Positions 37,418 through 46,683 of a stretch of DNA of 64,000 nucleotides are shown in pieces. A program made the translations under genes and the position numbers. The stretch's first letter is position 1. The number at the start of each line of letters is the position of its first letter. The notes beneath the pieces were generated by a model. The model saw only the letters and a list, made by a program, of their open reading frames with translations, ran no database searches and was not told the origin of the DNA. Origin of the DNA: Bradyrhizobium macuxiense (GTDB taxonomy: Bacteria; Pseudomonadota; Alphaproteobacteria; Rhizobiales; Xanthobacteraceae); NCBI RefSeq assembly GCF_001542415.1, contig NZ_LNCU01000072.1:171288-235287 (forward strand). The letters run 5' to 3'.

Positions 37418-37492
37418 TCCTCGGTAGCTCAGCGGTAGAGCATTCGACTGTTAATCGAATGGTCGCTGGTTCGAATCCAGCCCGGGGAGCCA
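37418..37492 (+). tRNA. tRNA-Asn (GTT)
   Basis: A 75-base cloverleaf. The acceptor arm TCCTCGG pairs with CCGGGGA, the D-arm is GCTCAGCGGTAGAGC, the anticodon stem ATTCGA/TCGAAT encloses CTGTTAA with anticodon GTT, and the T-arm is GCTGG-TTCGAAT-CCAGC. CCA is encoded at 37490-37492, followed by a short T-run that may aid termination. Confidence 0.95.
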
Positions 37493-37626
37493 GTTTTTGG
37501 CCCCATCGACACGTCCCAATCGCCGTTCACAAGCCCGTGGCCTGTTACAGACAGGCAAGATTCGTCGTTAAATCGACTTAAAACTTGTCGATCTTTCCTC
37601 TCGCCGGCGTTTGAGAGGTGATTTTC

Positions 37627-37806
37627 ATGTCCGATATCCTGATCGATCTGTCGTCTTCACAGCCGACGCTCGTTCCCAGCGATGTCCCCGATATCAGCGA
37701 CGATGAATGCCTGCGCCGGCTGGCGAAAGCCGTCGAGGAGCATGATTCCGAACATCTCGACGAGGTGGCCCGCCTGATCAGCCGGCTCGCCGTCACCATC
37801 GAGTAA
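37627..37806 (+). CDS. Small acidic hypothetical protein
   Basis: A 59-residue acidic protein (MSDILIDLSSSQPTLVPSD..., with SDDECLRRLAKAVEEHDSEH following) with two predicted helices and no membrane segment. A GAGAGG ribosome site lies 8-14 bases before ATG 37627; GTG 37618 is a weaker alternative. It sits between tRNA-Asn and the PCMT-like gene. I do not recognise the family. Codon composition resembles its neighbours, so I think it is expressed. Confidence 0.5.
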   Translation: MSDILIDLSSSQPTLVPSDVPDISDDECLRRLAKAVEEHDSEHLDEVARLISRLAVTIE

Positions 37807-37942
37807 ACGGATGCCGCACGGCGCCCTGCGGCACGGCCAGGCGCGCCAGCGCCATGTTGCGTTTTGGCGGAGCTTGTTTCAAAAGGTGGCCCTGTTCTAG
37901 CTCCCCCAGCGGCTACGCCGCGCGACTTGCAGGGTCCCGCCA

Positions 37943-38608
37943 ATGTCCGGTTTTTCGGCCGCGCGCCAGTATATGGTCGATGGTCAGGTGCGTCCGAGCG
38001 ACGTCACCGATGAGCGAATCCTCGATGCCATGCTCACGATCCCGCGCGAGGCCTTCGTGCCGGCTGACAAGCAGGCGCTGGCCTATCTCGACCTCGATCT
38101 CGACGTCGCCGAAAGCGGTGCCACCAAGCGCTACCTGATTCAGCCAGCGCTGCTCGCCAAGATGCTGCAGGCGGCCGACATCAAGAATAGCGATCGCGTG
38201 CTGGTCGTCGGCTGTGCGACCGGGTATGCCGCCGCGGTGGTGGCGCGCTTCGCCGCGCAGGTGAGCGCCACCGAGAGCGATCCCGCCCTCGCGGCGAAGG
38301 CGACCGCGGTGTTGACGCAGCTCGGCATCCAGAATGCCTCTGTGAAGTCCGCGGCTGCGGCCGATGGCGATTCCGACGGTGCGCCGTATGACGTCATCGT
38401 CCTCAATGGCGCCACCGAGATTATCCCGACCGGTCTCTATGCCCAGCTCAAGGAAGGTGGCCGGCTGGTTGGGGTCTTCGGCTTGACGCAGCCGCCCCGG
38501 GTCAATCTGGTGACTCACTACCACGACGATTTCGGACATCGCGAATTGTTCGACGGCACGGCCCCGGTTTTGCCTGGATTAGGACGGCTTCCCGCGTTCG
38601 TCTTCTAG
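37943..38608 (+). CDS. PCMT-family protein, divergent protein-L-isoaspartate O-methyltransferase-like
   Basis: A 221-residue SAM-dependent methyltransferase fold related to Pcm. The N-terminus MVDGQVRPSDVTDERILDAM and the glycine-rich SAM loop VLVVGCATGYAAAVVA (about residues 86-101) match the family. The usual catalytic TxSAPHM element is not present; the corresponding place reads TKRYLIQPALLAKM. Repair of isoaspartyl residues is therefore doubtful. It lies directly upstream of the tolC-family gene. Confidence 0.8.
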   Translation: MSGFSAARQYMVDGQVRPSDVTDERILDAMLTIPREAFVPADKQALAYLDLDLDVAESGATKRYLIQPALLAKMLQAADIKNSDRVLVVGCATGYAAAVVARFAAQVSATESDPALAAKATAVLTQLGIQNASVKSAAAADGDSDGAPYDVIVLNGATEIIPTGLYAQLKEGGRLVGVFGLTQPPRVNLVTHYHDDFGHRELFDGTAPVLPGLGRLPAFVF

Positions 38609-38812
38609 GCGCCTCCAACCGTTACCGCGCTGCACACCTGATAAAATCCCGTTCGGAATCAGAAGTGTGGCCCGTTTGCCCCACGTGAAGAGTTTCCGCT
38701 GTGTTTCATTGCGGGGTGGTTCCGTTGCCCCTAGCTGCAGACTAAGGTGAGGCGGGACTCACTTCGTCTGAAGCGGCGCCCGGCTCGTGTGCAGGAGCTC
38801 GGCGACTACAAA

Positions 38813-40213
38813 ATGAATGGAATTTCGGGGATGCATGGGGTGAAGGTTATCACCGCGGCTGCGATTGCGGTCCTTATGTTGGCTGAGATGGGCCCTGCGC
38901 CCGCATTGGCCGATACAATCGAGGCCGCATTGGTGCGGGCCTACCAGAACAATCCCCAGCTCAACGCGCAACGCGCGCAAGTGCGGTCGATCGACGAAAA
39001 CGTGCCGCAGGCCCTCTCGGGCTATCGTCCGAGGGCCTCACTGACCGTGAGCGGCGGATATCAATATACCGACGAGCAATTGGGTCCGCACACCGATCCG
39101 ATCCATGGCACCCAAAACCCAGCCAGTGTGGGCCTGACGGTGAACCAGTCCCTGTTCAATGCGCAGACCGCACCCAAGGTACGCGCCGCGGAAAGCCAGG
39201 TGTCATCGGCGCGCGAGGGCTTGCGCGTGCTGGAGCAGTCCGTGATGCTGCAGGCGGCGCAGATCTATATGGATTACCTTCGCGATGCCGCGATCGTCGA
39301 GGTCCAGCGCAGCAACACGCGCGTGCTCGAGCAGACGCTGAAGCAGACGCAGGACCGCTTCAATGTCGGTGAAGTGACGCGGACAGACGTCGCGCAGTCC
39401 GAGGCGCAACTCGCGGCCGGCAGGACCCAGCAGCTCCAGGCCGAATCGAATCTCACCACGACGCGATCGAACTTCCGTCGCATCATCGGCAACGAGCCGG
39501 AGAATTTGGCGCCGGGTTCGCCGGTTGATCGTTTCCTGCCGAAGACACTGGCAGCTGCCGTGGAATTGAGCCTGACCCAGAACCCGAACGTGACGTCGGC
39601 GATGTATGGTGTCGATATCAACTTCCTCCAGGTCAAGGTCAATGAGGGCGCGCTGTTTCCGACGGTTGGGCTGCAGGCGAATGTCACCCAGGGCTACCAA
39701 CAGCAGTTGTCGGTGAACCGCGCCTTCAATGCGGCGGCATCGGTTAATGTGTCGGTGCCGATCTATCAGGGCGGTGCCGAGTATTCTTTGATCCGGCAGT
39801 CCAAGGAATCGCTTTCGCAGCAGCGCCAGGTTCTGGAGCAGACCCGGAACCAGGCTCGCGCCGACGTCGTCACCGCCTGGGGCCAGTTGGTCGCCGGCAA
39901 GGCCCAGGTGGCATCAGCACAATCGCAGGTAACGGCCTCGGAGATCGCGCTGAACGGCGTGCGCGAAGAAGCCAAGGCCGGCCAGCGCACCACGCTCGAC
40001 GTGCTCAACGCACAGCAGGCTCTCGTGAACGCCCGCAACGCGCTGGTCACTGCACAGCACGATCGCGTCGTGGCCTCCTACAACGTGCTGAACGCGATCG
40101 GACGGCTGTCGCCGCAAGTGATGGGCCTCAAAACCAACGTCTATGACGCCAGCGTGCACTATCAGCAGGTGCGTGACAGCTGGGCCGGCGTTCGTACGCC
40201 CGACGGCCGCTAA
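38813..40213 (+). CDS. tolC: TolC-family outer-membrane efflux/type I secretion protein
   Basis: A 466-residue outer-membrane channel. It has a signal peptide (VITAAAIAVLMLAEMGPAPALA) and the TolC start DTIEAALVRAYQNNPQLNAQRAQ. Two structural repeats follow, with coiled helices (for example AESQVSSAREGLRVLEQS) and the late motif EEAKAGQRTTLDVLNAQQALVNA. It differs from the NodT-type lipoprotein at 25.8 kb because it lacks a lipobox. ATG 38813 is preferred over an upstream ATG at 38747; the ribosome site is weak in either case. Downstream is a large hairpin. Confidence 0.92.
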   Translation: MNGISGMHGVKVITAAAIAVLMLAEMGPAPALADTIEAALVRAYQNNPQLNAQRAQVRSIDENVPQALSGYRPRASLTVSGGYQYTDEQLGPHTDPIHGTQNPASVGLTVNQSLFNAQTAPKVRAAESQVSSAREGLRVLEQSVMLQAAQIYMDYLRDAAIVEVQRSNTRVLEQTLKQTQDRFNVGEVTRTDVAQSEAQLAAGRTQQLQAESNLTTTRSNFRRIIGNEPENLAPGSPVDRFLPKTLAAAVELSLTQNPNVTSAMYGVDINFLQVKVNEGALFPTVGLQANVTQGYQQQLSVNRAFNAAASVNVSVPIYQGGAEYSLIRQSKESLSQQRQVLEQTRNQARADVVTAWGQLVAGKAQVASAQSQVTASEIALNGVREEAKAGQRTTLDVLNAQQALVNARNALVTAQHDRVVASYNVLNAIGRLSPQVMGLKTNVYDASVHYQQVRDSWAGVRTPDGR

Positions 40214-40524
40214 CCGCCACATCAACGTCGCCTGACGCGCCTAGTTTGTGGTTCTGAGTCAATCAGGACCACAAACAGGCGCGTTTGCTTGCAATCGATA
40301 AATGGCCTGACGTACCGTTTTGTCGGGCAGCAAGGCGATTCGCGGCACGGCCGATGGCATGACGCGACAGTGGGTGTCACGGGCGGCACGAGCCTGCGCG
40401 CAGCCTCTGGTGGGCTTGATCTGGGGACAAGTCGGGCGTGAGTGACGAAAATCTCAGCCTGCAAATTCGGAACCGGCGAATCCTCCTGGGCTTGATGTAA
40501 AATGGTTTCGATGTGGAGTCGGCG
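40214..40524. other. Intergenic region between tolC and popZ
   Basis: 311 bases with no gene-like frame. It holds the long hairpin at 40235-40284 just after tolC. The remaining 240 bases should contain the popZ promoter, but no clear -35/-10 pair stands out. A GGAG at 40515-40518 serves as the popZ ribosome site. Confidence 0.5.
40235..40284. terminator. Long hairpin downstream of tolC, probable terminator
   Basis: The arm at 40235-40257 (ACGCGCCTAGTTTGTGGT and TTCTGA) pairs with 40263-40284 across a 5-base loop. There is only one mismatch and one bulge over about 22 bases. There is no long T-run, only GTTTG, so it may work as a weak terminator or as an mRNA-stabilising structure. Confidence 0.6.
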
Positions 40525-41274
40525 ATGACGCAACCTGCAAAGGTCCAAGAGCCCTCGATGGAGGAGATTCTGGCGTCGATCCGTCGCATCATTGCCGACG
40601 ACGAAGCGAAGCCAGGTGCTGCCGAGAAGCCTGCTGCTGTTGCTGCGCCGCCGGCGCCCAAGGTCGAGCCGCCACCACAGGCCAAGCCTGCCATGAAGAG
40701 CCCTCCGCCAGCAGCGGCCCCTGCCGCGAAGACTGCCCCGCCGACTCCGCCGACAGCAAAACCTGCACCGTCGCCGGCACCGGCAGCGAGCAACAGCCAG
40801 GACGATATCGATTCGCTTCTGGCCAGCCTCGACGAGGCGACGCCGCCAGCCGATATCAGGGCTTCGCAGCCCGATGGCGACGTGTTCGAACTCACCGACG
40901 ACATGGCGCTGCCCGAACCCACGCCGGTTCCGGAAGCGGCCCCTTCGTTCCGGAAAGTCGAGCCGGAGGACGATGTCGAATTCGCGGACGCCTCCGCACG
41001 GATGCGAGCGCCGATCCATGAACCGGTTCGGGAGCCGCCGCCGATCGACACCGCTTCGATGCAGCCGATCATCTCCGGAAGCACGATGCGGGCGGTGGAA
41101 TCCGCCTTCAATTCGCTGGCCAATACCGTGCTCAGCAACAATGCCCGGACGCTTGAGGATCTGGTCAAGGAAATGCTGCGGCCGATGCTGAAGGCGTGGC
41201 TGGACGATAATCTGCCCGGGCTCGTCGAGCGGATCGTCAAGGCCGAGATCGAGCGGGTGTCCCGCGGACGATAA
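40525..41274 (+). CDS. popZ: PopZ, polar organizing protein (DUF2497)
   Basis: A 249-residue protein with the PopZ plan. The short N-terminal helix is EPSMEEILASIRRIIADDE. A long proline/alanine-rich linker spans about residues 30-150, and the C-terminal oligomerisation region is LEDLVKEMLRPMLKAWLDDN followed by IVKAEIERVSRGR. PopZ forms a polar matrix that anchors ParB-parS and regulators at the cell pole. ATG 40525 has GGAG upstream; GTG 40513 is an alternative. Immediately precedes valS, a conserved arrangement in this order. Confidence 0.9.
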   Translation: MTQPAKVQEPSMEEILASIRRIIADDEAKPGAAEKPAAVAAPPAPKVEPPPQAKPAMKSPPPAAAPAAKTAPPTPPTAKPAPSPAPAASNSQDDIDSLLASLDEATPPADIRASQPDGDVFELTDDMALPEPTPVPEAAPSFRKVEPEDDVEFADASARMRAPIHEPVREPPPIDTASMQPIISGSTMRAVESAFNSLANTVLSNNARTLEDLVKEMLRPMLKAWLDDNLPGLVERIVKAEIERVSRGR

Positions 41275-41408
41275 GCCTGGCCGCAGGGCTTGCGGCCCTC
41301 ATTCAGCCACCCAAACTTGCCCTAATCGCCGTTTCCGCCTGCCGGTCCGGTTGACTTGGCTCGTTCGGGCGGCTTTCTAGCCGTTTCCATGGTTCAAATC
41401 GCATTGTC

Positions 41409-44276
41409 ATGATCGAGAAAAACTACCAGCCCGCCGATATCGAGCGCCGGATGTCCCAGATCTGGGAGGACAGCGGCGCGTTCAAGGCCGGACGGCCCGA
41501 GCGCACGGACGCCGCGCCTTTCACCATCGTGATCCCGCCGCCGAACGTGACCGGCTCGCTGCATATGGGGCACGCGCTCAACAACACGCTGCAGGACATC
41601 CTGTGCCGTTTCGAGCGGATGCGCGGCCGCGATGTGCTGTGGCAGCCCGGTACCGACCATGCCGGTATCGCGACCCAGATGGTGGTCGAACGCCAATTGA
41701 TGGAACGGCAGGAGCCCGGCCGGCGCGACATGGGCCGCGCCAAGTTCCTCGAGCGGGTCTGGAAGTGGAAAGCCGAGAGCGGCGGCACCATCGTCAACCA
41801 GCTGAAGCGGCTTGGCGCATCCTGCGACTGGTCGCGCGAGCGCTTCACCATGGATGAGGGGCTGTCGCGCGCCGTCGTCAAGGTGTTCGTCGAGCTGCAC
41901 CGCCAGGGGCTGATCTACAAGGACAAGCGTCTCGTCAACTGGGACCCGAAGCTGCTCACCGCGATCTCCGATCTCGAAGTGCAGCAGGTCGAGGTCAAGG
42001 GCAGCCTCTGGTACCTGCGCTATCCGATCGAGGGCCGCTCGTTCAGCCCCGAGGATCCCAAATCGTTCATCGTGGTCGCGACCACGCGTCCCGAGACAAT
42101 GCTCGGCGACACCGCGGTTGCTGTGCATCCCGACGACGAGCGCTACACCGATCTCGTCGGCCAACACGTGATCCTGCCACTGGTCGGCCGCAAGATTCCG
42201 ATCGTCGCTGACGACTATTCCGATCCGGAAAAGGGCTCGGGTGCCGTCAAGGTGACGCCGGCGCACGACTTCAACGACTTCGAGATCGGCAGGCGTCACG
42301 GCTTGCCGCAGATCAGCGTGCTCGACCAGGAGGGCTGCCTCAACCTGGTTGGCAACGAGGATTACCTGCGCGGCTTGCCCGAGGGCGCCGCGGAGTTTGC
42401 CGAGGAGTTTCACCACATCGAGCGCTTCGCCGCGCGCAAGAAGATCGTGACGCGGCTCGACGAGTTCGGATTCCTCGAGCGGATCGAGCCCAACACGCAC
42501 ATGGTGCCGCATGGCGACCGCTCCGGCGTCGTGATCGAGCCCTATCTGACCGACCAGTGGTACGTCGACGCCAAGACACTGGCGCAGCCGGCGATGGCGG
42601 CGGTGCGTTCGGGCGAAACCACCTTCGTGCCGAAGAACTGGGAAAAGACCTATTTCGAGTGGATGGAGAACATCCAGCCCTGGTGCATCTCGCGTCAGCT
42701 CTGGTGGGGTCACCAGATCCCGGCGTGGTACGGGCCCGACGGCAAGGTGTTCGTCGCCGAGACCGAGGAAGAGGCGGTCGGCAATGCACTCGGCTATTAC
42801 GCCGAGCAGGAGGTCATCACGCCGGAGCAGGGTCGGGAGATGGCGCTCGACCCCGCCAAGCGCGAGGGCTTCATCACACGCGACGAAGACGTGCTCGACA
42901 CCTGGTTCTCGTCGGCGCTGTGGCCGTTCTCGACGCTCGGCTGGCCTGACGATACGGTCGAGGTGAAGCGCTATTACCCGACCAGTACGCTCGTCACAGG
43001 GTTCGACATCATCTTCTTCTGGGTCGCCCGGATGATGATGATGGGCCTGCATTTCACGAAGCAGGCCCCGTTCTCGACCGTCTACATCCACCGTCTCGTT
43101 CTTGACGAGAAGGGCTCGAAGATGTCGAAGTCGAAGGGCAACGTCATCGACCCGCTCGGCGTGATCGACGAATACGGCGCCGACGCGCTCCGCTTCGCGC
43201 TGACCCGGGAAGCAGCGCAGGGCCATAACATCCGCCTGTCGCCGCACCTGGTCGAGACCAACCGCAATTTCGCGACCAAGTTCTGGAACGCCTGCCGCTT
43301 CGCCGAGATGAACGAGTGCGCGAAGGCGGACATTTTCGATCCGAAGGGCGCGAAGGAGACCTTGAACCGCTGGATCGCACATGAGACCTCGCGGGCCACC
43401 CGCGAGGTGACCGAAGCGATCCAGGGCTATCGCTTCAACGATGCCGCCGGCGCGATCTACCGCTTCGTGTGGAACGTGTTCTGCGACTGGTATCTCGAGC
43501 TCGCCAAGCCCGTGCTGATGGGCGAGGAGGGGGCGACGAAGACCGAGACCCGCGCCATGATCGCCTGGACGCGCGACGAGATCCTGAAGCTGCTGCATCC
43601 CTTCATGCCGTTCATCACTGAGGAGTTGTGGGCGGTGACGGCCAAGCGCGACGGCCTGCTGGTGCTCGAAGCCTGGCCGCGCAAGGCGACCGCCCTGAGC
43701 GGCGAAGAGCTGGCGTCGATGGCATTGGCAGGGCCGAATGGTGAGATCATTCCGCCCGTCATTGCGGCACTCGACGCTGACGACTTCAGCGATCCGGCGG
43801 CGGAAGCCGAGATCGGTTGGGTGGTCGACCTCGTCACCGCGATGCGCTCGGTCAAGGCGGAGATGAACATCCCGCCGTCGACGCTGACGCCGCTGGTGAT
43901 TGTGACGACCTCCGGGGAGACACGGGACCGCGCGCAGCGTTGGAACGACACCATCAAGCGCCTTGCGCGGCTGTCGGATATTTCGTTCGCAGACACCGCG
44001 CCGGAAGGCGCTGTGCAGCTTCTCGTGCGCGGCGAAGTCGTCGCGCTGCCGCTGAAGGGCGTGATCGATCTGGCCGCCGAGCGCGCGCGACTTGAGAAGG
44101 AACTCGGCAAGGCCGACGCCGACATCAAGCGCGTCGATGCCAAGCTCGCCAACGAGAAATTCGTCGCCAATGCGCCGGAAGAACTCGTCGAGGAAGAAAA
44201 GGAAAAGCTCGAAGCCGCGCGGGAGCGCAGGGCAAAGATCCTCGATGCACTCGAGCGTCTCAAGAAGGCTTCATAA
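41409..44276 (+). CDS. valS: Valyl-tRNA synthetase
   Basis: A 955-residue class I synthetase. The HIGH-type motif is in PPPNVTGSLHMGHA (about residues 43-56) and the KMSKS loop in GSKMSKSKGNVIDPLG (about 568-583). Between them lies the CP1 editing domain (VVATTRPETMLGDTAV) that hydrolyses Thr-tRNA. The C-terminal about 70 residues form the expected coiled coil (LAAERARLEKELGKADADIK). Length is normal for the bacterial type. It stands 134 bases after popZ. Confidence 0.97.
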   Translation: MIEKNYQPADIERRMSQIWEDSGAFKAGRPERTDAAPFTIVIPPPNVTGSLHMGHALNNTLQDILCRFERMRGRDVLWQPGTDHAGIATQMVVERQLMERQEPGRRDMGRAKFLERVWKWKAESGGTIVNQLKRLGASCDWSRERFTMDEGLSRAVVKVFVELHRQGLIYKDKRLVNWDPKLLTAISDLEVQQVEVKGSLWYLRYPIEGRSFSPEDPKSFIVVATTRPETMLGDTAVAVHPDDERYTDLVGQHVILPLVGRKIPIVADDYSDPEKGSGAVKVTPAHDFNDFEIGRRHGLPQISVLDQEGCLNLVGNEDYLRGLPEGAAEFAEEFHHIERFAARKKIVTRLDEFGFLERIEPNTHMVPHGDRSGVVIEPYLTDQWYVDAKTLAQPAMAAVRSGETTFVPKNWEKTYFEWMENIQPWCISRQLWWGHQIPAWYGPDGKVFVAETEEEAVGNALGYYAEQEVITPEQGREMALDPAKREGFITRDEDVLDTWFSSALWPFSTLGWPDDTVEVKRYYPTSTLVTGFDIIFFWVARMMMMGLHFTKQAPFSTVYIHRLVLDEKGSKMSKSKGNVIDPLGVIDEYGADALRFALTREAAQGHNIRLSPHLVETNRNFATKFWNACRFAEMNECAKADIFDPKGAKETLNRWIAHETSRATREVTEAIQGYRFNDAAGAIYRFVWNVFCDWYLELAKPVLMGEEGATKTETRAMIAWTRDEILKLLHPFMPFITEELWAVTAKRDGLLVLEAWPRKATALSGEELASMALAGPNGEIIPPVIAALDADDFSDPAAEAEIGWVVDLVTAMRSVKAEMNIPPSTLTPLVIVTTSGETRDRAQRWNDTIKRLARLSDISFADTAPEGAVQLLVRGEVVALPLKGVIDLAAERARLEKELGKADADIKRVDAKLANEKFVANAPEELVEEEKEKLEAARERRAKILDALERLKKAS

Positions 44277-44293
44277 CGGCGCGGATCAAGGCG

Positions 44294-44590
44294 ATGCTGT
44301 ATCACGTCTCGATCACGGTCTCCGACATCGCCGCCGCGACGATTGGCTCGGCTATGGCGAGCGGGCGCGGCCGGACTGTCCGGACCGCGTCTATCTCTCG
44401 ATCAGCAAAAGTCCGAAGCCCGAGGAGGCGTTCGGCCGGCACTGGTGCTTCAAGGCGAACTCGCGCACCGAGGTCGGTGCGTTTTGGGACGCAGGCGTCG
44501 CCGCCGGCGACACGACGGTACGCCGGGGCTGCGTGATTATCATCCGTCCTACTTGCGGCGCTCCTGCGTGTCTGCCGCCTGGCCTTCGCC
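44294..44590 (+). pseudogene. VOC/glyoxalase-family gene, broken
   Basis: ATG 44294 opens a typical VOC start (MLYHVSITVSDIAAAT). The following helix and strand (about 25 residues) are missing, and the frame changes to DWLGYGERARPDCPDRVYLSI, continuing as EEAFGRHWCFKANSRTEVG. A further shift near 44505-44515 leads to DDGTPGLRDYHPSY, the conserved end of the domain, before the frame shifts again. No single frame covers the gene, so no functional product is expected. Confidence 0.75.
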
Positions 44591-44599
44591 AAGCGGCCA

Positions 44600-44851
44600 T
44601 TGGGGAGCGAAGCCTATCTGGAGACGGTCGGCTATCATCTCGTCGGACTGCCCGAGGTCTATGTCGCCAAGACCTACGGCAGCGAGCGCGAGGTGGTTGC
44701 CGTGATGGACGACGTCGGCGATGAACTCGCGCGGCGCGGGGTGGAGACGGTCCTCAGCGATCGCAAGGCGCGGCTCTCCCACGACTCGTCTTATCAGCCC
44801 GATGATTTCAAGTTCAATCCATATGGGATTGTGCACATCGATCGGCGCTGA
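44600..44851 (+). CDS. Unassigned ORF downstream of the broken VOC gene, possibly a gene fragment
   Basis: An open frame of about 83 residues with well-formed protein character (YLETVGYHLVGLPEVYVAKT, DDVGDELARRGVETVLSD, and an ending FKFNPYGIVHIDRR). I cannot name a family. The only start codons are TTG or none; the same frame is open back to 44537 and reads ALLRVCRLAFAKRPLG. It may be the 3' part of a second decayed gene joined to the VOC remnant, or a short gene with a TTG start (44600). Confidence 0.4.
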   Translation: MGSEAYLETVGYHLVGLPEVYVAKTYGSEREVVAVMDDVGDELARRGVETVLSDRKARLSHDSSYQPDDFKFNPYGIVHIDRR

Positions 44852-44866
44852 CTGGCCATCTGCATT

Positions 44867-45478
44867 TTACCGCGCAAACGGCTTGCTGAGGAATTTCGAT
44901 CCCTTCACCCCGTAACGCCAGGGCAACTCGACCGCCTTGGTGATGCCGATTCGCACGCCGGTGACGATGTCAGGTGTTTCGGCGCGCGCATAGAGCGCGA
45001 GCGGCGGACGGTCGAGTGCCAATTCGCTCTCGGCGATCGTGATGCCGAGCGCCTCGCAGAGCTTGCCCGGCCCCGAGCACAGTGCGCGGACATCATCCAG
45101 TCCGCGCCGCCGGGCCATGGCGGCAATCCCGTGGGTCGGCTCCAGCGCGCGGATCAGCACGGCACTGGCCGTGCCGGCCCCCTCGCAGACGAAATTCACG
45201 CACCAATGGATGCCATAAGAGCGGTAGACGTAGGAGAAACCCGGCGGACCGAACATCACCTGGTTGCGCGGGGTGGGCCCGCGGTATGAGTGTGCTGCCG
45301 GCTCGCCCTGATGATAGGCCTCGACCTCGACGATGATGCCGCCGACGCCATTGACCAGGAACGTGGTGCCGATCAGGTCGGGTGCGACTTCATGGACGCT
45401 GCGGTCAAAGAAGCTGCGTTTCAGCTGCTTGCCGAGACGCGGCGCAGTCGCTCTGGTCGATTTGGGTTTTTGAGCCAT
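44867..45478 (-). CDS. mpg: 3-methyladenine DNA glycosylase, AAG/Mpg family
   Basis: A 203-residue alkyladenine glycosylase that removes 3-methyladenine, hypoxanthine and similar lesions. The catalytic Glu is in [18 protein letters not shown]. The intercalating-Tyr region [20 protein letters not shown] and the late [11 protein letters not shown] are also present. ATG 45478 ([13 protein letters not shown]) is chosen; the frame is open 96 bases further without similarity. Divergent from lipA across 132 bases. Confidence 0.92.
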   Translation of the reverse strand: MAQKPKSTRATAPRLGKQLKRSFFDRSVHEVAPDLIGTTFLVNGVGGIIVEVEAYHQGEPAAHSYRGPTPRNQVMFGPPGFSYVYRSYGIHWCVNFVCEGAGTASAVLIRALEPTHGIAAMARRRGLDDVRALCSGPGKLCEALGITIAESELALDRPPLALYARAETPDIVTGVRIGITKAVELPWRYGVKGSKFLSKPFAR

Positions 45479-45610
45479 TTTCAGCTGAGAATCGGGGCGG
45501 AACGGACCGAAAGACTGCCAATATATCGGGCGGTCTGCTAGGGTCGTGGGCCGGGTTGCGAGCCGCGCCAACACGGATTAGCTAAGGTCTCTCGCGACTT
45601 GCAGGCACCT

Positions 45611-46570
45611 ATGGTCACTATCGTCGATACAATCTCAACCACGCCGGTCCGTCCGCGGCACCCCGAAAAGGTGAACCGGCCGGACGCCGTGTCGCCGCCG
45701 AAGCCGGACTGGATCCGCGTCCGCGCGCCGAACACGCGCGGCTATGCCGACACGCGCCGGATCGTCAAGGAGAACAGCCTCGTCACGGTGTGCGAAGAGG
45801 CGGGCTGCCCCAATATCGGCGAGTGCTGGGACAAGAAGCACGCCACCTTTATGATCATGGGGGACACCTGCACGCGGGCCTGTGCGTTCTGCAACGTCAA
45901 GACCGGCATGCCGGCCGCGCTCGAGGCCCACGAGCCCGACTACGTTGCGGAAGCGACCTTCAAGCTCGGCCTGACCCATGTGGTTGTAACCTCGGTCGAC
46001 CGCGACGATCTCGCCGATGGCGGTGCCGAGCATTTTGCGCAAACGATCCGCGCGATCCGTGCCCGTTGCCCGACCACCACGATCGAGATCCTGACGCCGG
46101 ATTTCCTGCGCAAGGACGGCGCGCTGGACCGCGTGGTCGCGGCCAAGCCCGATGTGTTCAATCACAATCTGGAAACCGTGCCGTCGCGTTACCTCACGGT
46201 TCGCCCCGGTGCGCGCTATTTCCATTCGATCCGGCTCCTGCAGCGGGTCAAGGAAATGGATCCGACCATCTTCACCAAGTCGGGCATCATGGTCGGCCTC
46301 GGCGAGGAGCGGCACGAGGTGTTGCAGGTGATGGACGACCTGCGTTCGGCCGAGGTCGATTTCCTGACTATCGGCCAGTACCTGCAGCCGACCCGCAAGC
46401 ATCATGCCGTGATGCGCTACGTGACGCCGGACGAATTCGGCGGCTATGAGCGCGTCGCCTATACCAAGGGATTCCTGATGGTGTCGGCGAGCCCGCTGAC
46501 GCGTTCGTCGCATCACGCCGGCGAGGATTTTGCGAAACTGCAAGCGGCGCGCGTGGCTCGCGGCCGCTAA
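45611..46570 (+). CDS. lipA: Lipoyl synthase
   Basis: A 319-residue radical-SAM enzyme that inserts two sulfurs into octanoyl groups on E2/H proteins. The auxiliary-cluster motif [12 protein letters not shown] and the radical-SAM motif CTRACAFC are both intact. The end has the conserved [13 protein letters not shown] 45611 follows a TTG 12 bases upstream and is the better start. The two downstream genes may be cotranscribed, although a 113-base gap separates them. Confidence 0.96.
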   Translation: MVTIVDTISTTPVRPRHPEKVNRPDAVSPPKPDWIRVRAPNTRGYADTRRIVKENSLVTVCEEAGCPNIGECWDKKHATFMIMGDTCTRACAFCNVKTGMPAALEAHEPDYVAEATFKLGLTHVVVTSVDRDDLADGGAEHFAQTIRAIRARCPTTTIEILTPDFLRKDGALDRVVAAKPDVFNHNLETVPSRYLTVRPGARYFHSIRLLQRVKEMDPTIFTKSGIMVGLGEERHEVLQVMDDLRSAEVDFLTIGQYLQPTRKHHAVMRYVTPDEFGGYERVAYTKGFLMVSASPLTRSSHHAGEDFAKLQAARVARGR

Positions 46571-46683
46571 ATACTAGGCAGCGGTGACCATGCGTCATCG
46601 CGCTCCATCGTTTCATCGAGCACGATCTTTCCGGAAGTCCAGTGCCGGCTTTTCCGAATCGTGTTCCAGCCGTGGACTGACCA

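Noticed and set aside
35768..37492. Attachment-site direct repeats between the two tRNA genes
   Set aside because: The 3' ends of tRNA-Cys and tRNA-Asn are not repeated in the interval.
41394..43598. 734-codon minus-strand frame opposite valS
   Set aside because: The composition (His, Arg, Asp-rich) is typical of antisense frames and all ValS motifs are on the plus strand.
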